Source: Rhodospirillaceae bacterium (GTDB lineage: Bacteria > Pseudomonadota > Alphaproteobacteria > Dongiales > Dongiaceae). From it: a stretch of 64,000 bases of DNA. The stretch spans positions 62,001 through 126,000 of the forward strand of contig SSEL01000002.1 of the NCBI GenBank assembly GCA_008012315.1. Reading direction: 5' to 3'. The notes below the pieces were generated by a model. That model was not told where the DNA came from. It saw only the letters and a program-made list of their open reading frames with translations, and did no database searches. A program made the position numbers and the translations under genes. This document shows, piece after piece, positions 60,109 to 64,000 of the stretch (positions are counted from its first letter, which is position 1; every line of letters starts with the position of its first letter).

Positions 60109-61727
60109 GCCGATATCTCCATCAAGGCTGCGTCACGCGATGTCATGGGCTCTTGGCCACGCAGCAGATCGCTGGCCCGCTCGGCAATGGCGATGATGGC
60201 CGCATTGACCGGCCCGGTGGTGATGCTTGGCATGACCGAAGCATCAATCACATAAAGCCCCTCAACTCCATGAACGCGGAGATCCGGCCCCACCACGGCA
60301 TCTGCATCGACGCCCATCCTGCAGGTGCCGACCGGGTGATGATGGGTAAAGGCCGCCTGCTGCAGGAACATCAGCCGGTCGGCTTTGCTCTCGCGGGCCG
60401 GACCGGGCAGGATTTCGCTGTCGCGCCAATCGGCGAGCGCATCGCTATGTCCCAATTGGCGTGCCATTTCCAGCGCCTCAAGATAAACCTCGCGATCATA
60501 GGCTTCGGCGAGATAATTCGGATCGATCAACGGCGCCGCACCGGGATCGGCCGACGCCAGACGTATCGTGCCACGGCTCCTGGGATGGGTGAAGCCATAC
60601 ATGAGCGTATAGGCTTCACCCATGGCAGGGCGCAAAAAGCATTCGGTGACGACCGGCAGGACAACGCAAGCCAGGACCAGTTCGGGCGCTTTTGCGCCGT
60701 CCCCGCTCATCCGCGGCAAATACATTAGGGATTCGGAATGTTGATAGCGCGATGGCGGCACAGATCGCCGCGCGCGATAGACATTCCCGCCCGCCAGCAG
60801 ATGATCGTGCAGATTGTGCCCCACACCCGGCAGGTCATGGCGGACCACGATGCCGACGTCACGGAGTTCCTGCGCCGGACCGATACCGGCCTGCAGCAGC
60901 AGGCAAGCAGAACCGATCGTCCCCGCCGCGAGGATGACGCCGCGCTCCGCCTGTAGTTGCCGCGTGCCACCATCATGCGCAAGGCTTACGCCGCGACATC
61001 GGTTCCGGCCGTCGAAATCGAGCGCGGCGACCCGGTGTCCCGGCAACACGGTCAGATTGGCGCGCCCCAAAGCCGGTGTCAGATAGGCATCGGCTGCTGT
61101 CTGCCGGCGGCCGTCCCGGATCGTCAGCGTATTAACCGTCGGCCCCACCATCTGGCCGCCGTTATGTTCGGGAATTGGTGCGAAGCCGGCCGCCACACCC
61201 GCCGCCATGTAACTCCGGGTGATCGGATGCGGATCGTCGGGCTGGATCAGGCTGAGCGGTCCCTGATTGCCATGCAGCGCCGAGGGGCCGAAAGCCGAGG
61301 TCTCGGAGCGAATGAAGTAAGGCAACAGATCGCGATAGCCCCAGCCGTCACAGCCGGCTGCGGCCCAGGCGTCGAAATCAGCCGGATGGCCCCGTATATG
61401 GGCCATGGCGTTGATCGCCGTCGATCCGCCGATGACCCGGCCACGCGGCCAATCGTGTACCCGGCCGGCCGTATGAACCTGCGGCACCGTCCGATAGCCC
61501 CAATCGACGGCACTTCCTTGCAGGAAGGGCCATTGCAGCGGATCTGCGATGGCGGGATCGCTCGCCCCGCTGCCCGCTTCGACCAGCGCAATTTTCAGGT
61601 CGGCGGATTCGCTCAGCCGCGCCGCCAGGACGGAGCCGGCAGCACCCGAACCAATAATGATGAAATCAAACCAATTTTCCCCCGATGCCACGCTGCCTCC
61701 CAGAACCAATGCAGATGACTGGTGCAT
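60105..61727 (-). CDS. GMC family FAD oxidoreductase; candidate pyridoxine 4-oxidase by context
   Basis: FIIIGSGAAGSVLAARLSE; GRVIGGSTAINAMAHIRGHPADFDAWA; HHHPVGTCRMG. Confidence 0.85.
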   Translation of the reverse strand: MHQSSALVLGGSVASGENWFDFIIIGSGAAGSVLAARLSESADLKIALVEAGSGASDPAIADPLQWPFLQGSAVDWGYRTVPQVHTAGRVHDWPRGRVIGGSTAINAMAHIRGHPADFDAWAAAGCDGWGYRDLLPYFIRSETSAFGPSALHGNQGPLSLIQPDDPHPITRSYMAAGVAAGFAPIPEHNGGQMVGPTVNTLTIRDGRRQTAADAYLTPALGRANLTVLPGHRVAALDFDGRNRCRGVSLAHDGGTRQLQAERGVILAAGTIGSACLLLQAGIGPAQELRDVGIVVRHDLPGVGHNLHDHLLAGGNVYRARRSVPPSRYQHSESLMYLPRMSGDGAKAPELVLACVVLPVVTECFLRPAMGEAYTLMYGFTHPRSRGTIRLASADPGAAPLIDPNYLAEAYDREVYLEALEMARQLGHSDALADWRDSEILPGPARESKADRLMFLQQAAFTHHHPVGTCRMGVDADAVVGPDLRVHGVEGLYVIDASVMPSITTGPVNAAIIAIAERASDLLRGQEPMTSRDAALMEISA

Positions 61728-61794
61728 ATCGATTTCACTTTTTGGTCCGGGAGTCTATCATGCCGTGAACCAAAAGAACGGGGAGACAAACGCC

Positions 61795-62979
61795 ATGAAC
61801 CATATCCATGAAAAAGAGCCGATTTTCACGCTGTCCGCGGGCCCCGTTGCAGCTTATCCGCGTGTCCTGCGCGCGCTGTCGAGCCCGATCCAATATGACT
61901 ACGACGCTTATTTCCAGGCTTTTTACGAATCGGTCGCGCGGAAATGCAGCACGGCTTTGCGGATCAAGGAGCCGGCCCTGATCCTGCATTACGAACCGGC
62001 GGCGGCCATCGAGGCGGCCGCTGCCTCGTTGATTGGTCCCGATGACGTGGTGCTCAATCTGGCTTCCGGCGTCTATGGCAAGGGTTTCGGCTACTGGTCC
62101 GCGCGCTACAACAAGGAACTGGTCGAGATCGAGGTCCCCTATAACGAGGCGATCGATCCGCAGCAGGTCGAGGATGCGTTCCGCCGCCGTCCTGATATCG
62201 GCATCGTCTCCCTGGTGCATCACGACACCCCTTCAGGCACCATCAATCCGGCCCGGGAAATCGGCGCCATCGTCCGCAAGCATGGCGCGCTGTTGTTGGT
62301 GGATGCAGTTTCCTCCTTCGGCGGCATGGACATCCATCCCGGCGATTGCGATGCCGATATCTTCATCACCGGCCCCGGCAAATGTCTGGGCGGCGCGCCG
62401 GGCGTCACCGTCGTGGCGGTCAGCGACCGTGCCTGGGAACACATGGCCGCCAATCCGAAGGCGCCCCGCGCCTCGGTCCTCTCCTATCTCGACTGGCGCG
62501 ATGCCTGGAGCAGGGAAAAGCCTTTCCCCTTCACGCCATCTGTTGCCGAGGTCAACGGCCTCAATGCCGTGCTCGACCAGTATCTCGATGAAGGTGCTGA
62601 ACATGTCTGGCAACGCCATGCGCTGACCGCCAAGGCCTGCCGCGCCGGTATGCAGGCCATGGGCGTCAAGCTCTGGGCCAAGACCGAAGAGATCGCCTCA
62701 CCCACCACCACCGCCGTGCGGGTGCCCGAGGGCCTGAGCGACAGCGCGATCCTCGCCGCCGCCAAAAGCCTCTATGGCGTCGCCTTCTCGGCAGGGCGCA
62801 ACGAGACCTTGGGTAAGCTGATCCGAATCGGCCATATGGGGCCCGTCGCCGAGCCGTTCTATGCGATGATCGCCGTTTCCGCCTTCGGCGGTGCGCTGCG
62901 CCATCTCGGCCAGAAGATCGATCTCCCCGCCGGGATCGAGGCCGCCATGGCCATCATCGATGCGGCAAAGGCGAAGTGA
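61795..62979 (+). CDS. ppaT: Class V aminotransferase, pyridoxamine-pyruvate aminotransferase-like
   Basis: VVLNLASGVYGKGFGYW, HHDTPSGTINP, VDAVSSFGGMDIHPGDCDADIFITGPGKCLG strongly resemble remembered Mesorhizobium loti PPAT. Confidence 0.82.
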   Translation: MNHIHEKEPIFTLSAGPVAAYPRVLRALSSPIQYDYDAYFQAFYESVARKCSTALRIKEPALILHYEPAAAIEAAAASLIGPDDVVLNLASGVYGKGFGYWSARYNKELVEIEVPYNEAIDPQQVEDAFRRRPDIGIVSLVHHDTPSGTINPAREIGAIVRKHGALLLVDAVSSFGGMDIHPGDCDADIFITGPGKCLGGAPGVTVVAVSDRAWEHMAANPKAPRASVLSYLDWRDAWSREKPFPFTPSVAEVNGLNAVLDQYLDEGAEHVWQRHALTAKACRAGMQAMGVKLWAKTEEIASPTTTAVRVPEGLSDSAILAAAKSLYGVAFSAGRNETLGKLIRIGHMGPVAEPFYAMIAVSAFGGALRHLGQKIDLPAGIEAAMAIIDAAKAK

Positions 62980-63010
62980 CAATCAACGAACATCCAACGG
63001 GAGGAAGAAA

Positions 63011-63751
63011 ATGCAAAGATTTACCGGCCGCGTGGCCATCGTAACGGGTGCCGCCCAGGGGATCGGCCGCGCCATTGCCGAACGCCTCGGCAAAGAGGGG
63101 GCCCAGGTCTTCGCGGTCGATCTCAACGGTGAAGGCGCGGCGGTCACGGCCACAGCGATCGGCGGCAATTCCACCGGCCTGCAATGCGATATCGGCGAAC
63201 CGGATTCCGTCGCGAAGCTGTACGCCGATATCGAGAAAGCCGCCGGCAAGCTCGACATCCTCGTCAATGCCGCCGGCATCGTCCCCTTCGTGCCCTGGGA
63301 CCAGGTGACATTCGAGGAATGGCGCCGGGTTATGCGCGTCAATCTCGACGGCCTTTTCCTGATGTGCCGTGCCGGATCGGATCTGATGCGGAAAAAGAAC
63401 TATGGCCGCATCGTCAATATAAGCTCGAATTCCATCTTCGCCGGCACGCCCAACATGGCCCATTACGTCGCCTCGAAGGGTGGCGTGCTGACCTTCGGCC
63501 GTGCCCTGGCGACCGAGCTCGGCGCCTACAAGATCACCGTCAACACCATCTGCCCCGGTCTTACCGATACCGAGACGGTACAGAAGACGCCCCATAAGGA
63601 TGCCTTCGATTTCGTCGAGATGCTGCAGGCAATCAAGGGGCATGGCAAACCCCAGGACATCGTGCCCGCCGTCGCCTTCTTCGCCTCGGAAGAAGCCCAT
63701 TGGATCACCGGCCAGGCCTTGTCGGTCGATGCCGGCATGATCCGCTGGTAA
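63011..63751 (+). CDS. SDR dehydrogenase, pyridoxal 4-dehydrogenase-like
   Basis: VAIVTGAAQGIGRAIA; GTPNMAHYVASKGGVLTFGRALATELG; DFVEMLQAIKGHGKPQ..WITGQALSVDAGM. Confidence 0.82.
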   Translation: MQRFTGRVAIVTGAAQGIGRAIAERLGKEGAQVFAVDLNGEGAAVTATAIGGNSTGLQCDIGEPDSVAKLYADIEKAAGKLDILVNAAGIVPFVPWDQVTFEEWRRVMRVNLDGLFLMCRAGSDLMRKKNYGRIVNISSNSIFAGTPNMAHYVASKGGVLTFGRALATELGAYKITVNTICPGLTDTETVQKTPHKDAFDFVEMLQAIKGHGKPQDIVPAVAFFASEEAHWITGQALSVDAGMIRW

Positions 63752-63772
63752 CAAGAGCACCTCACGAACAAA

Positions 63773-63802
63773 AAAAGGGTTCGCCTTTCGGCGGACCCTT
63801 TT
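63773..63802. terminator. Bidirectional terminator hairpin AAAAGGGTTCGCC-tttc-GGCGGACCCTTTT
   Basis: 13-bp stem with one mismatch, A/T flanks, between convergent genes. Confidence 0.8.
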
Positions 63803-63820
63803 CTTCATGCCGTAAGAAAA

Positions 63821-64000
63821 TCAGGAATAGTAAGCGGCATCCTTCTGGTAGCCGACAAAGCTTTCTGGATCATGCGAATAAAAGAGCTCGGCATCGTGCT
63901 TTTCCGCCAGCTCCTTCAGCCGCTTCATCGAATTCAGGCTGGCGACCGGATCGAGATGGAAGCTGGAAATGCACATCATATCCATATTCTTCTGGCTATA
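63821..64000 (-). CDS. Partial MBL-fold lactonase C-terminus, 4-pyridoxolactonase-like
   Basis: Minus-strand translation ...YSQKNMDMMCISSFHLDPVASLNSMKRLKELAEKHDAELFYSHDPESFVGYQKDAAYYS*, open at window edge. Confidence 0.75.
   Translation of the reverse strand, partial: YSQKNMDMMCISSFHLDPVASLNSMKRLKELAEKHDAELFYSHDPESFVGYQKDAAYYS

Overview
64 kb of alphaproteobacteria-like DNA made of two contrasting parts. (A) About 1-30.2 kb is accessory DNA, apparently part of a genomic island. It holds mercury transport genes (merR/merT/merP), a PBP2 paralogue, a long minus-strand copper/periplasmic-thiol operon (CcdA, TlpA/DsbE, SCO1, DUF411, multicopper oxidase), an AAA+/UvrD block, and a dense defence/toxin-antitoxin stretch (VapBC, RES-Xre, a HEPN-CBS Abi-like protein, a two-cyclase operon with a Cys-rich partner, HEPN-MNT, HipBA). 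(B) About 30.2-64 kb is high-GC catabolic/transport DNA. It opens with an aldehyde dehydrogenase lacking its N-terminus (probable island boundary), followed by a sugar-type ABC system with a permease-SMP30 fusion, a Pot-type ABC system, tandem cytosolic gamma-glutamyltransferase paralogues with PuuA/PuuB-like enzymes, and a run of GMC oxidase, aminotransferase, SDR and MBL lactonase genes that matches the pyridoxine-degradation pathway. Most interesting locus: 22.4-25.8 kb, a minus-strand operon encoding (i) a CNB-domain class III cyclase with intact catalytic residues, (ii) a double-cyclase-domain protein whose two domains have complementary degenerate catalytic residues (one composite site predicted), and (iii) a Cys/His-rich protein. 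It is a candidate cyclic-nucleotide defence/signalling system related to, but not the same as, known Pycsar. No tRNA, rRNA, CRISPR array, transposase or integrase was recognised. All family calls are from reading the translations; no searches were run.
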